Shown here: positions 1 to 7,622 of the stretch, in pieces
How positions within the stretch are numbered: the stretch's first letter is position 1
How the letters are laid out: each line of letters begins with the position of its first letter
Origin: Clostridia bacterium
GTDB taxonomy: Bacteria > Bacillota > Clostridia > Oscillospirales > Butyricicoccaceae
Assembly (NCBI GenBank): GCA_021205365.1
Contig: JAJPXP010000062.1
Coordinates: forward strand, 1 to 40,383
DNA: 40,383 nt
Direction: 5' to 3'
Position numbers and translations under genes: made by a program
The notes under the pieces: generated by a model
Databases searched by the model: none
Told to the model about the DNA's origin: nothing
The model's input: only the letters and a program-made list of their open reading frames with translations

Positions 1-89
1 AGATCGGCGCAGGCACTGTCCGTCCGCCGATGGAATGCTTCGAAAAGGCAATCAAAGCTTATGCCGAGAAGCTGGGCTATCAGGGCTGA
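1..89 (+). CDS. allG: C-terminal end of AllG/YlbE-like (DUF1116) oxamate carbamoyltransferase subunit, partial
   Basis: The window opens inside a reading frame (codons from base 3) that ends at TGA 87-89. The visible tail contains the block IGAGTVRPPMECFEKAI, which closely resembles the C-terminus of E. coli YlbE (AllG) as I remember it (IGAGTVRAPLACFEQAL). YlbE works with FdrA and YlbF (AllF, AllH) as oxamate carbamoyltransferase, which splits oxalurate to oxamate and carbamoyl phosphate in anaerobic allantoin use. The carbamate kinase and allantoate amidohydrolase downstream fit this pathway. Only 28 residues are visible, so the call rests on a short match plus context. The rest of the gene, and any fdrA or ylbF homologue, would lie before base 1. 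Confidence 0.7.
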   Translation, partial: IGAGTVRPPMECFEKAIKAYAEKLGYQG

Positions 90-141
90 TATCAAATATT
101 AAGTATTACATAATCCAAACACCTCTTTCTATACCGATTCC

Positions 142-176
142 CGGCTTTTCCGCTTCTTTATGAGGCGGGAAGGCTG
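142..176 (+). other. Intercistronic hairpin between allG-like gene and carbamate kinase
   Basis: Bases 142-153 (CGGCTTTTCCGC) can pair with 165-176 (GCGGGAAGGCTG) as a 12-bp stem with three G-U pairs and an 11-nt loop. No T-run follows, so it does not look like an intrinsic terminator. It may be an mRNA processing or stability element. The kinase RBS (GGAGG, 211-215) lies clear of it. Confidence 0.45.
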
Positions 177-223
177 TGGAATCAAAAAACAGACGTAAAT
201 TTACAGCATGGGAGGCGAACAGA

Positions 224-1156
224 GTGAATAAGAGAGTGGTTATCGCATTGGGCGGAAATGCGTTGGGAAAGGACATTGACGAACAGAAAGTTGCTGTGGC
301 AAAAACTGCGCAGGTTATTGTTGATCTGGTGGAGCAGGGGCTGGAAATTGTCATTACACACGGCAACGGCCCGCAGGTCGGCATGATCCAGGATGCGATG
401 GACAATGTAGTTGTCCGGTACAAAATTTATAAGCAGGTTCCGCTTCCAAGCAGTATCGCCATGAGTCAGGGCTATATCGGAATCGATCTGCAGAATGCGA
501 TCAAGTATGAGCTGCGCCGCCGCGGAATGGATACGAAGGTTTCCACAATTCTGTCACAGGTTGAGGTTGATAAAAATGATCCGGCATTCCAGCGCCCGAC
601 AAAGCCAATTGGCCGTTTTATGACCAAGGAAGAAGCCGAAATCAATGAAGCGCATGGCATTCCGTGCATGGAGGATGCAGGAAGAGGCTACCGCATTGTT
701 GTAGCGTCTCCGATGCCGAAGCGCATTCGTGAATTGGAGACCATTAAAACCCTGCTCACAGCCGGACATATTGTCATTGCCTGCGGCGGTGGCGGCATGC
801 CGGTGATAGAAGAGGATGGAAAACTGACAGGTGTCAATGCGGTTGTAGATAAAGATAATGTCAGCTGTCTGCTCGCACAAAATCTGGATGCTGACCGGCT
901 GATTATTCTGACTGCTGTAGAACATGCAGCGCTGAATTACCGCAAGGAAAATCAGGTGTGGCTGTCCGATATTTCTGTTGAAGAAGCCAAAAAATACGTT
1001 GCAGAAGGCCATTTTGCACCTGGTTCCATGCTTCCAAAGGTGGAGGCATCCATTCGTTTTGCAGAATCCAAGCCGGGACGGCGTTCGCTGATTACCCTGC
1101 TGGATAAGGCATCAGACGGTCTTGCAGGTAAGACCGGCACGGTTATTACACTGTAA
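224..1156 (+). CDS. arcC: Carbamate kinase
   Basis: This cytoplasmic enzyme interconverts carbamoyl phosphate plus ADP with carbamate plus ATP. In this context it would harvest ATP from carbamoyl phosphate released by oxamate carbamoyltransferase, the role of AllK (YbcF) in E. coli. The protein starts with the amino-acid-kinase signature VVIALGGNALG and has THGNGPQVG about 40 residues later. Both are typical of carbamate kinases, as is the 310-residue length. I chose GTG at 224 because GGAGG lies 8 nt upstream (211-215) and the protein then begins at the family's usual point. An in-frame GTG at 176 would add 16 unconserved residues and overlap the upstream hairpin. Another catabolic role, such as arginine deiminase, is unlikely because no arcA or arcB is adjacent. 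Confidence 0.93.
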   Translation: MNKRVVIALGGNALGKDIDEQKVAVAKTAQVIVDLVEQGLEIVITHGNGPQVGMIQDAMDNVVVRYKIYKQVPLPSSIAMSQGYIGIDLQNAIKYELRRRGMDTKVSTILSQVEVDKNDPAFQRPTKPIGRFMTKEEAEINEAHGIPCMEDAGRGYRIVVASPMPKRIRELETIKTLLTAGHIVIACGGGGMPVIEEDGKLTGVNAVVDKDNVSCLLAQNLDADRLIILTAVEHAALNYRKENQVWLSDISVEEAKKYVAEGHFAPGSMLPKVEASIRFAESKPGRRSLITLLDKASDGLAGKTGTVITL

Positions 1157-1193
1157 GAAATATCTCCGTCTGAGCTGTAGGAGTTACGAAATT

Positions 1194-2804
1194 ATGAATA
1201 TACCGGTTAATATTTTTATGTGGGTCATGGCATTTTTGCCGATTGCCGTATTGCTGGTATTGATGATCAAATTCCAGTGGGGCGCGACAGAAGCTGCCCC
1301 CATTGGACTTTTGATTACCATTATCACAGGAATTTTCTTTTATAAGGCGGACCTCACACTCATCGCGGCGGAAAGCGCCAAGGCTATCTGGAATGCCTTG
1401 ATTATCCTGTTGATTGTCTGGACGGCAATTCTGATGTATCAGGTCGGTGATGAAGCCAAAGCCTTCCTGGTTATCCGGAACGGTATGCGTAAGCTGCTGC
1501 CGAATGAACTGCTGCTGGTGCTGGCAATGGGCTGGATTTTTGAGAGCTTTTTGCAGGGTATCACTGGCTTTGGTGTGCCGGTTGCAGTTGGCGCACCGCT
1601 GCTGATTGGCATCGGCGTACAGCCGATGTGGGCCGTTATCATTCCGCTGTTTGGACAGGCTTGGGGCAATACCTTTGGTACCTTGGGCGCCGCATGGGAT
1701 TCCCTTGCCATGAGTGCAGGGCTTGCTGTGGGCAGTGCGGAATATATTTCCACTGCTGCATGGACGGCGATCTTTATCTGGATCTGGAATGTCATCGGCG
1801 GCATTGCCGTCTGTTGGTTCTATGGCAAGGGTAAGGCGGTCAAAAAAGGATTGCTGGCCGTCATCGTCATGGCAGTCATTCAAGGCGGCGGCGAGCTGCT
1901 GCTGGTTTACGTCAATACGACAATTTCGTGTTTTGTTCCAGCGACCATTTCCCTGATTGTCATTCTGCTGCTGGGCAGAAGCAAGCTGTACCGCGAGGAG
2001 TGGTCCATTGAGGACAGCCCGATTATGAACCGTAAATTTACCGCACAGGGCGGTGATGAAGCGCCGAAGGATATGACACTCGTACAGGCCTTTGTGCCGT
2101 ACTTCCTGCTGTCTATCATCACGCTGGTTGTACTGGTGGTCAGCCCGATCAATGCATTCCTCGGACAGTTCAAGATCGGATTTGCCTTTCCGGAAACTGC
2201 AACAGGCTACGGCTATGTAAATGCGGCAAGTGAATGTTTCTCACCGCTGGCAATTTTTACCCATGCAAGCATGTTCCTGTTTGTTTCGTCGATCATTGGG
2301 CTGGTTTTTTACAAAAAGCACGGATGGATTCGGGAGGGAGGCGTCAAGCGCGTCTTTGTCAAATCCATTTCCATGACGATGCCGTCCGGCATTGCTGTCA
2401 TTGGCCTGGTTATCATGTCCAAGATTATGGACGGCACGGGACAGACGGTGGTACTGGCAAATGGCATTGCAGATGTATTGGGCATTGCATATGTAGTCTT
2501 TGCTCCGTTTGTCGGATTGTTGGGTACATTTATGACTGGCAGCAATATGAGCTCCAATATTCTGTTTGGCGGCTTCCAGCAGACCACGGCAAATCTGCTC
2601 GGGGTTAATTCGTCTGTTGTTCTGGGTGCGCAGTCCGCAGGCGGTGCAATCGGCAGTGCGGTCAGCCCAAGCAAGATTATCCTCGGCACGACGACAGCCA
2701 ATATTCTTGGAAGCGAAGGCAAGGTTTTGAAGAAGATCATGTCCATTACCATTCCGGCAACGATCCTAATTGGCATTATCGTATTTGCGTTGGTGGGATT
2801 ATAA
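1194..2804 (+). CDS. LctP-family (L-lactate permease-like) transporter
   Basis: A 536-residue polytopic membrane protein, almost wholly hydrophobic segments. It resembles the lactate permease family (TC 2.A.14): an N-terminal hydrophobic segment followed by FQWGATEAAPIGLLIT, then the GFGVPVAVGAPLLIGIG and GQAWGNTFGTLG blocks, and a C-terminal stretch with ASGGAIGSAVSPSKI-like composition. Known family members carry lactate or glycolate. Its position between carbamate kinase and allantoate amidohydrolase suggests a ureide, oxamate or another 2-hydroxy/2-oxo acid as substrate, but that is inference. ATG 1194 is preferred: AGGAG at 1179-1183 is 10 nt upstream, and an in-frame ATG at 1122 would overlap the kinase by 35 nt and add hydrophilic residues not expected in a permease. 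It is followed after 16 nt by a small membrane gene. Confidence 0.85.
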   Translation: MNIPVNIFMWVMAFLPIAVLLVLMIKFQWGATEAAPIGLLITIITGIFFYKADLTLIAAESAKAIWNALIILLIVWTAILMYQVGDEAKAFLVIRNGMRKLLPNELLLVLAMGWIFESFLQGITGFGVPVAVGAPLLIGIGVQPMWAVIIPLFGQAWGNTFGTLGAAWDSLAMSAGLAVGSAEYISTAAWTAIFIWIWNVIGGIAVCWFYGKGKAVKKGLLAVIVMAVIQGGGELLLVYVNTTISCFVPATISLIVILLLGRSKLYREEWSIEDSPIMNRKFTAQGGDEAPKDMTLVQAFVPYFLLSIITLVVLVVSPINAFLGQFKIGFAFPETATGYGYVNAASECFSPLAIFTHASMFLFVSSIIGLVFYKKHGWIREGGVKRVFVKSISMTMPSGIAVIGLVIMSKIMDGTGQTVVLANGIADVLGIAYVVFAPFVGLLGTFMTGSNMSSNILFGGFQQTTANLLGVNSSVVLGAQSAGGAIGSAVSPSKIILGTTTANILGSEGKVLKKIMSITIPATILIGIIVFALVGL

Positions 2805-2820
2805 GCAGGAGGTGTGCAAT

Positions 2821-3027
2821 ATGGAACAGAAAGGCTTTTTTCAGACAAAGGCAGGCGGCCTGACCATTGCATTTATTGTGATTATGATTGCATTTGCAAT
2901 GATTTTGGCCGGTTTAAATACAGGAATGCAGGCGCTGTGTACCGTTGGCTTTATTGCAATTGTGATTGCAATGCTGTATTCCCCGGTTAAGGTTTACATT
3001 TATGACCGTTTGAAGCAGAAAAAGTAA
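2821..3027 (+). CDS. Small two-helix membrane protein downstream of permease
   Basis: A 68-residue protein with a strong RBS (AGGAGGTG, 2807-2814, 6 nt before ATG 2821). Two hydrophobic stretches (about residues 13-33 and 36-53) are followed by a basic C-terminus (DRLKQKK), suggesting a helical hairpin with a cytoplasmic tail. I recognise no family. It sits 16 nt after the LctP-type permease and 23 nt before allantoate amidohydrolase, so it is almost certainly co-transcribed. Small membrane partners of permeases are known in several families. A role in permease assembly or regulation is plausible but only inferred from position. Confidence 0.75.
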   Translation: MEQKGFFQTKAGGLTIAFIVIMIAFAMILAGLNTGMQALCTVGFIAIVIAMLYSPVKVYIYDRLKQKK

Positions 3028-3050
3028 TCACCCAGAAGGAGGAACAAGGA

Positions 3051-4292
3051 ATGGCAATTGAAGACGTTGTTGCAAGAATTGCATGTGATCTGGAACATCT
3101 GAAACAGTATACAGCAACTCCGGGAGCTGGCTGTACCCGTCTTCCGTTCACACCGGAAGCCCGTCAGGCAGTTGATTATTTGAAGAAGATTATGGCGGAA
3201 GCCGGGCTTGAGGTAAAGGAAGATACCGCCGGAAATGTATTCGGAACCCTGAAGGGAAGCAATCCGGAGCTGCCATGCGTTATGATGGGGTCTCATTATG
3301 ATTCTGTTATCAATGGCGGCGATTTTGATGGTATTGCCGGCGTAATCTGTGCAATTGAGGTCGCAAGGCAGCTGAAAGAAGACGGAATCCAGCCAAAACG
3401 TAATTTTGTTGCGGTTGGTTTTTGTGATGAAGAGGGCATGCGGTTTGGCACAGGCTATTTTGGCTCCGGTGCAATGCTGGGCAAGCGCGATGTAAACTAC
3501 TGCAAGCATTTTAAGGATACCGATGGTATTTCCATCTATGAAGCGATGCGAAGCTATGGACTTGATCCGCACCGCATTGAAGAAGCAAAGTGGCCGGAAG
3601 GCTCTATTGGCTGCTTTATTGAGGCACATATTGAGCAGGGGCCGGTGCTGGATGCAGGGAATATTGAGCTTGGTCTGGTGGACTGCATTGTTGGTATCCA
3701 GCGGTACATGATTACCGTGAACGGGCGTGCAGATCATGCTGGCACAACACCGATGGACATGCGTATGGATGCAGTCGATGCTGCAACCAAGGTTATTTCC
3801 AAGATTCCGGACTGGGCCAGGGAAAAGGCGGACGGCACGGTCGCAACAGTTGGCTATATTAAGACAGTTCCGGGCGGCATGAATATTGTTGCCGAGCAAT
3901 GTGAGTTCACCGTCGATATCCGTTCGAGGAACAACGACAATATCAATGATATTGTCCGCCGTATTTGTGCTGCGCTTGACCGTGAAACTGCGGAGATTGG
4001 CGGAAGCTATGAGATGGACAACAAACTGACCATCACACCGGTGAATCTGTCACAGGATATGCTGTCCGTTATGGAAGAGAGCTGCAAGGAGCATGCATTC
4101 AGCTATCAGTACTTGCCAAGTGGCGCCGGACATGATGCGCTGGAAATTGGACAGGTATTGCCGACAGTGATGCTGTTTGTACCGAGCAAGGACGGCAGAA
4201 GCCATTGCCCGGTAGAATTTACCAAGTACAGTGATTTTGCAAAGGCAGCTGTCGTTCTGAAGGAGCTGACGGTAAAGCTGCTGTCAGAGTAA
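3051..4292 (+). CDS. allC: Allantoate amidohydrolase (M20 family)
   Basis: This 413-residue protein belongs to the M20 Zn/Mn amidohydrolases that include allantoate amidohydrolase and N-carbamoyl-L-amino-acid hydrolase (HyuC). Ligand motifs are in the family's order: H82 in GSHYDSV, D93 in GGDFDGIAG, E127/E128 in DEEGMRFG, H193 in EAHIEQGP and H361 in SGAGHDA. The dimerisation lid domain lies between about 210 and 325. Allantoate amidohydrolase converts allantoate to ureidoglycine, CO2 and ammonia. Sequence alone cannot fully separate it from a carbamoylase, but the PucR regulator, carbamate kinase and AllG tail favour allantoate. AGAAGGAGG at 3034-3042 supports ATG 3051. A terminator-like hairpin follows it. 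Confidence 0.85.
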   Translation: MAIEDVVARIACDLEHLKQYTATPGAGCTRLPFTPEARQAVDYLKKIMAEAGLEVKEDTAGNVFGTLKGSNPELPCVMMGSHYDSVINGGDFDGIAGVICAIEVARQLKEDGIQPKRNFVAVGFCDEEGMRFGTGYFGSGAMLGKRDVNYCKHFKDTDGISIYEAMRSYGLDPHRIEEAKWPEGSIGCFIEAHIEQGPVLDAGNIELGLVDCIVGIQRYMITVNGRADHAGTTPMDMRMDAVDAATKVISKIPDWAREKADGTVATVGYIKTVPGGMNIVAEQCEFTVDIRSRNNDNINDIVRRICAALDRETAEIGGSYEMDNKLTITPVNLSQDMLSVMEESCKEHAFSYQYLPSGAGHDALEIGQVLPTVMLFVPSKDGRSHCPVEFTKYSDFAKAAVVLKELTVKLLSE

Positions 4293-4309
4293 AAAGCAGA
4301 ATATAACAT

Positions 4310-4363
4310 AAAAGGGGAAATGATATCATCTAAATCCGGTATGGTATTATCCGCCCCTTTTTG
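4310..4363 (+). terminator. Probable intrinsic terminator after allC
   Basis: AAAAGGGG at 4310-4317 pairs with CCCCTTTT at 4354-4361, with further imperfect pairing inward, and the 3' arm runs into a T-tract. It would end the catabolic transcript before pucR. TATACT at 4365-4370, just after it, could be a -10 element for pucR, although I see no good -35. Confidence 0.5.
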
Positions 4364-4427
4364 TTATACTATAAGTGTTAGCTGATGATTTTATAAGGAC
4401 GGGCGGCATGCATGCAAAGGTGGAACC

Positions 4428-6116
4428 ATGGGACTGACAGTAGAAGATTTGCTGGAGATCGAACAGGCGAACCAAATTTCGCTGATCTGCGGTGCAAAAG
4501 GGTTAAAAAATGAGATAAAAGGTGTTACAATTATTGAAGCGCCGGATATCGTGCATTTTATTACTGGCGGAGAATTGTTGTTGACAGGACTGTATGCGTT
4601 TCAGTCCTGCAGCATTAGCGAGTATAAAAAATATATTTATGAACTGCATAAAAAAAAGGTCAGCGGCATTATCCTGAAGCCGGGGCGTGTTGTAGAGGAT
4701 GCGGAAATTAAAATCGCATGGCTCAAGAAATTCGCTGAGGAAAACTCCATTCCCTTGATGGAAATGCCTTTTGAGATGTCTTTCCAGATTATTCTGTCTA
4801 CTGTTATGGAACGGCTGTTTAATGAGGAAGTCACACAGCTGAAATATTATAAGACAACCCATGACAACTTTATGGCATTGTCTTTTTCCGACAAGGGCAC
4901 GGGACACAGGATAGAAGATATTTTAAATATGCTGGAAAAGCTGATAGGAAATCCGGTGGCATTGTTTCAGCAGAATATGCACTGCTATGCCTGTTCTGGG
5001 GATACGCCCCACGAATTTCAGTTTTCCCACAAGGTAAGGAAGTATAATCCGGGGATTCTGACCAATTATGAATATCTGGTGCAGCAGGGCCAACAGACAC
5101 AATACATCGTACAGCTGGATTTGAACGTCGGCACAAAAATGTATCTGGTTATTACGGAAGTGACATCGGAATTTAATCCGATGAACTGTATTGCGGTGGA
5201 GAATGCCATTGTCTCTCTGCAGTATGAATTTGCAAGGGATTTTGCCGTATCCGAACTGGAGAAGAAATTCCAAAATGATATCCTGTACAGTATTCTGCAC
5301 GGAAAGAACATGCCAATGGAGGAGCTGCAGAAGAATACGGCACTGATCGGTATGGATCTGGATAGCAGCTATCGTGTCATTGTGTTTGGCACTACCAGTG
5401 ATATCTGGCGGAAGCGGAATATCAATGAGCGCATTTTCTATCTGAATATTCTGGAGGAAGCGGTACGGCACTGGATTCCGGAATGCAAAATCCATCGGGA
5501 AACGGACCGGATTGTGGCAGTCCGAAAGGAAAATCCGGATGCAGCGCAGAGTGAATGCCGCCAGGATTTGCGGAAGAAGCTGGAGCGGATCCAGGCAGCT
5601 GTTTTACAGCAGCATCGGAATCTGCATGTCAAAGCGGGTGGTGGCAAGCTGGTAAAGGGTCTGACGAATCTGCCGGAAACCTATCATGAGGCCAATGATG
5701 CATATATGTTTGTGGATATTGCAGGGGATGCTGTAGGCGATGTCGTTGGCGAAAACAAGGCGCAGATGGTGCTGTTTTCCGATCTCGGTATTTTCAAGCT
5801 GCTGTGTCAGATCGAAGATCCCGATGCCCTGATGGAATATGTGCCGGAATCCCTGCAGAAACTGTTTGATTATAAAAAACCACAGCGGGATGATCTGATT
5901 GTCACGTTGAAAACCTATCTGGATCACAATCAGAATCTGTCAAAAACAGCGCAGGATTTATTTGTGCATTATAAAACAGCCGCCTACCGCATGGAGAAAA
6001 TCGCAAAAATTACTGGCATTGACTTTGACAATGCCAATGAAATATTAGCTGTCCGCATTGGTCTGGTTGTTTATCAGATGATCGGAAATTATCGTAAAAA
6101 TTCAGAAAATGAATAG
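4428..6116 (+). CDS. pucR: PucR-family transcriptional regulator
   Basis: A 562-residue regulator with the PucR architecture. An N-terminal PucR sensory domain (about 1-125) opens with LTVEDLLEIEQANQISLICG. A central CdaR/GGDEF-like region follows (about 280-430), and the C-terminus carries the helix-turn-helix of this family (about 490-555: a long YLDHNQNLSKTAQDLFVH-type helix pair, then KTAAYRMEKI). B. subtilis PucR activates purine and allantoin catabolic genes. Here it stands between allantoate amidohydrolase and a 2-hydroxyacid dehydrogenase, so it is the likely regulator of the ureide genes. AAAGGTGG at 4416-4423 precedes ATG 4428. The next gene follows after 15 nt, probably as a bicistron. 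The effector ligand is not evident. Confidence 0.88.
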   Translation: MGLTVEDLLEIEQANQISLICGAKGLKNEIKGVTIIEAPDIVHFITGGELLLTGLYAFQSCSISEYKKYIYELHKKKVSGIILKPGRVVEDAEIKIAWLKKFAEENSIPLMEMPFEMSFQIILSTVMERLFNEEVTQLKYYKTTHDNFMALSFSDKGTGHRIEDILNMLEKLIGNPVALFQQNMHCYACSGDTPHEFQFSHKVRKYNPGILTNYEYLVQQGQQTQYIVQLDLNVGTKMYLVITEVTSEFNPMNCIAVENAIVSLQYEFARDFAVSELEKKFQNDILYSILHGKNMPMEELQKNTALIGMDLDSSYRVIVFGTTSDIWRKRNINERIFYLNILEEAVRHWIPECKIHRETDRIVAVRKENPDAAQSECRQDLRKKLERIQAAVLQQHRNLHVKAGGGKLVKGLTNLPETYHEANDAYMFVDIAGDAVGDVVGENKAQMVLFSDLGIFKLLCQIEDPDALMEYVPESLQKLFDYKKPQRDDLIVTLKTYLDHNQNLSKTAQDLFVHYKTAAYRMEKIAKITGIDFDNANEILAVRIGLVVYQMIGNYRKNSENE

Positions 6117-6131
6117 AAAGGATGTTTCATC

Positions 6132-7073
6132 ATGAAGTTAGTTATTCTGGAGCCGCTTGGCATCGCGGATGAAAAGCTGGTAGCCATGGCGCAGGAGGCC
6201 TGCGGCGATCAGATGGAGCTGGTTTACTATAATACCCGTAAGGAAGATACAGAGACCCTCATTGAACGCAGTAAGGACGCGGATGCTGTTGTCCTGTCCA
6301 ACTTCAAGTATGGGCGTGATGTTATGGAGCATTGCCCGAACCTGAAGTATATCTGTGTTGCATTTACCGGCTATGACCATGTTGATATGGAATACTGCCG
6401 TGAAAAGGGCATTCAGGTTTCCAACTGTGCAGGCTATTCCACGGTTGCAGTGGCTGATCTGGTATTTGGTTTTATCATTGACCTGTACCGCAGCATCATT
6501 CCGTGCAATGAGGTTGTGCGCAAGGGCGGCACCAAGGCTGGCCTGATTGGCCCGGAAATGGAGGGCAAAAAGTTTGGCATCATCGGTGCCGGGGCAATTG
6601 GCCTGCGTGTAGCGAAGATCGCACAGGCATTTGGCTGTGAGGTTTATGCATATAGCCGCACGAAAAAGGATATTCCGGGCGTTGCTTTTGTTGACATGGA
6701 TACCCTGCTGTCTACCTGCGATATCGTATCTCTGCATGTTCCGCAGACACCGGATACTGTCGGGCTGATCGGTAAGGAGGAGCTGGCTAAGATGAAATCC
6801 TCTGCCATCCTGATCAACACCGCGCGCGGCCCGATTGTTGACAGCCAGGCGCTGGCAGACGCTCTGAACAATGGTGACATTGCGGGTGCAGCTGTTGACG
6901 TATTTGAAAAGGAACCGCCAATTCCGGAGGATCATCCGCTGCTGCATGCAAAGAACTGCATTGCAACGCCGCACGTTGCATTTGCTTCGAATGAAGCGAT
7001 GTACAAGCGCGCTGTCATCGTGTGTGATAATATCAAGGCATATCTGGCAGGAGCGCCAATCAATCTGGTTTAA
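6132..7073 (+). CDS. D-2-hydroxyacid dehydrogenase (NAD-dependent, phosphoglycerate dehydrogenase-like)
   Basis: A 313-residue cytosolic oxidoreductase of the D-isomer-specific 2-hydroxyacid dehydrogenase family. The NAD-binding turn GIIGAGAIG lies at 149-157. The catalytic triad is visible as R232 (INTARG), E261 (FEKEPP) and H281 (ATPHVAF). The substrate-binding half is formed by roughly residues 1-100 and 290-313. It follows pucR by 15 nt with AAAGGA as RBS, so it is likely under the same control. A 2-hydroxyacid or its keto acid from ureide breakdown, such as glyoxylate or ureidoglycolate, is a possible substrate. E. coli uses AllD, from an unrelated family, for ureidoglycolate. Substrate cannot be read from sequence. 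Confidence 0.87.
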   Translation: MKLVILEPLGIADEKLVAMAQEACGDQMELVYYNTRKEDTETLIERSKDADAVVLSNFKYGRDVMEHCPNLKYICVAFTGYDHVDMEYCREKGIQVSNCAGYSTVAVADLVFGFIIDLYRSIIPCNEVVRKGGTKAGLIGPEMEGKKFGIIGAGAIGLRVAKIAQAFGCEVYAYSRTKKDIPGVAFVDMDTLLSTCDIVSLHVPQTPDTVGLIGKEELAKMKSSAILINTARGPIVDSQALADALNNGDIAGAAVDVFEKEPPIPEDHPLLHAKNCIATPHVAFASNEAMYKRAVIVCDNIKAYLAGAPINLV

Positions 7074-7113
7074 CTCCGGAAACGAAAATACATATGAATA
7101 ACGTATAGCAAAA

Positions 7114-7161
7114 GAATCCCTTCGCCAATAGCAGCCCATGTATACTGCTGGCGGGGGATTT
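7114..7161 (+). terminator. Hairpin terminator after the hydroxyacid dehydrogenase gene
   Basis: AATCCC-TTCGCCAATAGCAG (7115-7134) pairs with CTGCTGGCGGGGGATT (7145-7160), with small bulges and a loop of about 10 nt. Only a short TTTC follows, so termination may be inefficient. Confidence 0.55.
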
Positions 7162-7204
7162 CTGATGCAGGTAAAAAATTATCGAAAAAAGTTGGAAATT
7201 TTTC

Positions 7205-7233
7205 TTGACAATTCAGGAGTCCTGCGGTATACT
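7205..7233 (+). promoter_or_regulatory. Sigma-A promoter of the tRNA-Phe/tRNA-Gly operon
   Basis: TTGACA at 7205-7210, a 17-nt spacer, and TATACT at 7228-7233. Transcription would begin near 7240, about 90 nt before the first tRNA. The near-consensus match suits a stable RNA operon. Confidence 0.88.
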
Positions 7234-7330
7234 AATCAAGCACTGAAAAGTGCGGTGTTTTTTACGCCAAACACCTAAAACAAGGCTTTTGATACTCTTT
7301 TTGTTGCGATGAACAGCAGAAAGACCATTT

Positions 7331-7406
7331 GCCTCTGTAGCTCAGTTGGTAGAGCAGGGGACTGAAAATCCCCGTGTCGGTGGTTCGATTCCGCCCGGAG
7401 GCACCA
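7331..7406 (+). tRNA. tRNA-Phe (GAA)
   Basis: A 76-nt cloverleaf. The acceptor GCCTCTG pairs with CGGAGGC, with one T-G pair. The D arm is GCTC/GAGC. The anticodon arm GGGGA-CTGAAAA-TCCCC gives anticodon GAA. The T arm is GGTGG-TTCGATT-CCGCC, and CCA is encoded. It is followed after 5 nt by tRNA-Gly. Confidence 0.97.
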
Positions 7407-7411
7407 AATAT

Positions 7412-7487
7412 GCGGATGTAGCTCATCTGGTAGAGCGCCACCTTGCCAAGGTGGAGGTAGCGAGTTCGAGCCTCGTCATCCGCTCCA
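7412..7487 (+). tRNA. tRNA-Gly (GCC)
   Basis: A 76-nt cloverleaf. The acceptor GCGGATG pairs with CATCCGC. The D arm is GCTC/GAGC. The anticodon arm CCACC-TTGCCAA-GGTGG gives GCC. The T arm is GCGAG-TTCGAGC-CTCGT, and CCA is encoded. Confidence 0.97.
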
Positions 7488-7490
7488 TAT

Positions 7491-7522
7491 AAGCAACCGA
7501 TTTTCTCGGTTGCTTTTTCTTT
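7491..7522 (+). terminator. Intrinsic terminator of the tRNA operon
   Basis: A perfect 10-bp stem, AAGCAACCGA (7491-7500) with TCGGTTGCTT (7506-7515), has a 5-nt loop (TTTTC) and a T-rich tail. It sits 4 nt after tRNA-Gly. Confidence 0.93.
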
Positions 7523-7561
7523 TGCCTGAAAGCGTAAGAGGAGTTGGAACGATCTTCCGGC

Positions 7562-7590
7562 TTCTTTTTTTATTCCGGTTCTGTTATACT
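7562..7590 (+). promoter_or_regulatory. Possible addB promoter
   Basis: TATACT at 7585-7590 lies 33 nt before the addB start and just downstream of the tRNA terminator. The region 17 nt before it is T-rich but has no good -35 match. A promoter is expected here because the terminator separates the two units. Confidence 0.35.
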
Positions 7591-7622
7591 GGACACAGAA
7601 TAGAAACTGGTGGTGAAATGAT

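Noticed and set aside
554-1012. Long minus-strand frames opposite the catabolic genes (also 1146-1883, 3000-3899, 6138-7139 and 37599-38654)
   Set aside because: All lie opposite well-supported plus-strand genes, show no domain and lack RBS support; they follow from codon bias.
1122-1193. Longer N-terminus for the permease
   Set aside because: The extra 24 residues are hydrophilic and overlap the carbamate kinase gene; ATG 1194 has a proper RBS.
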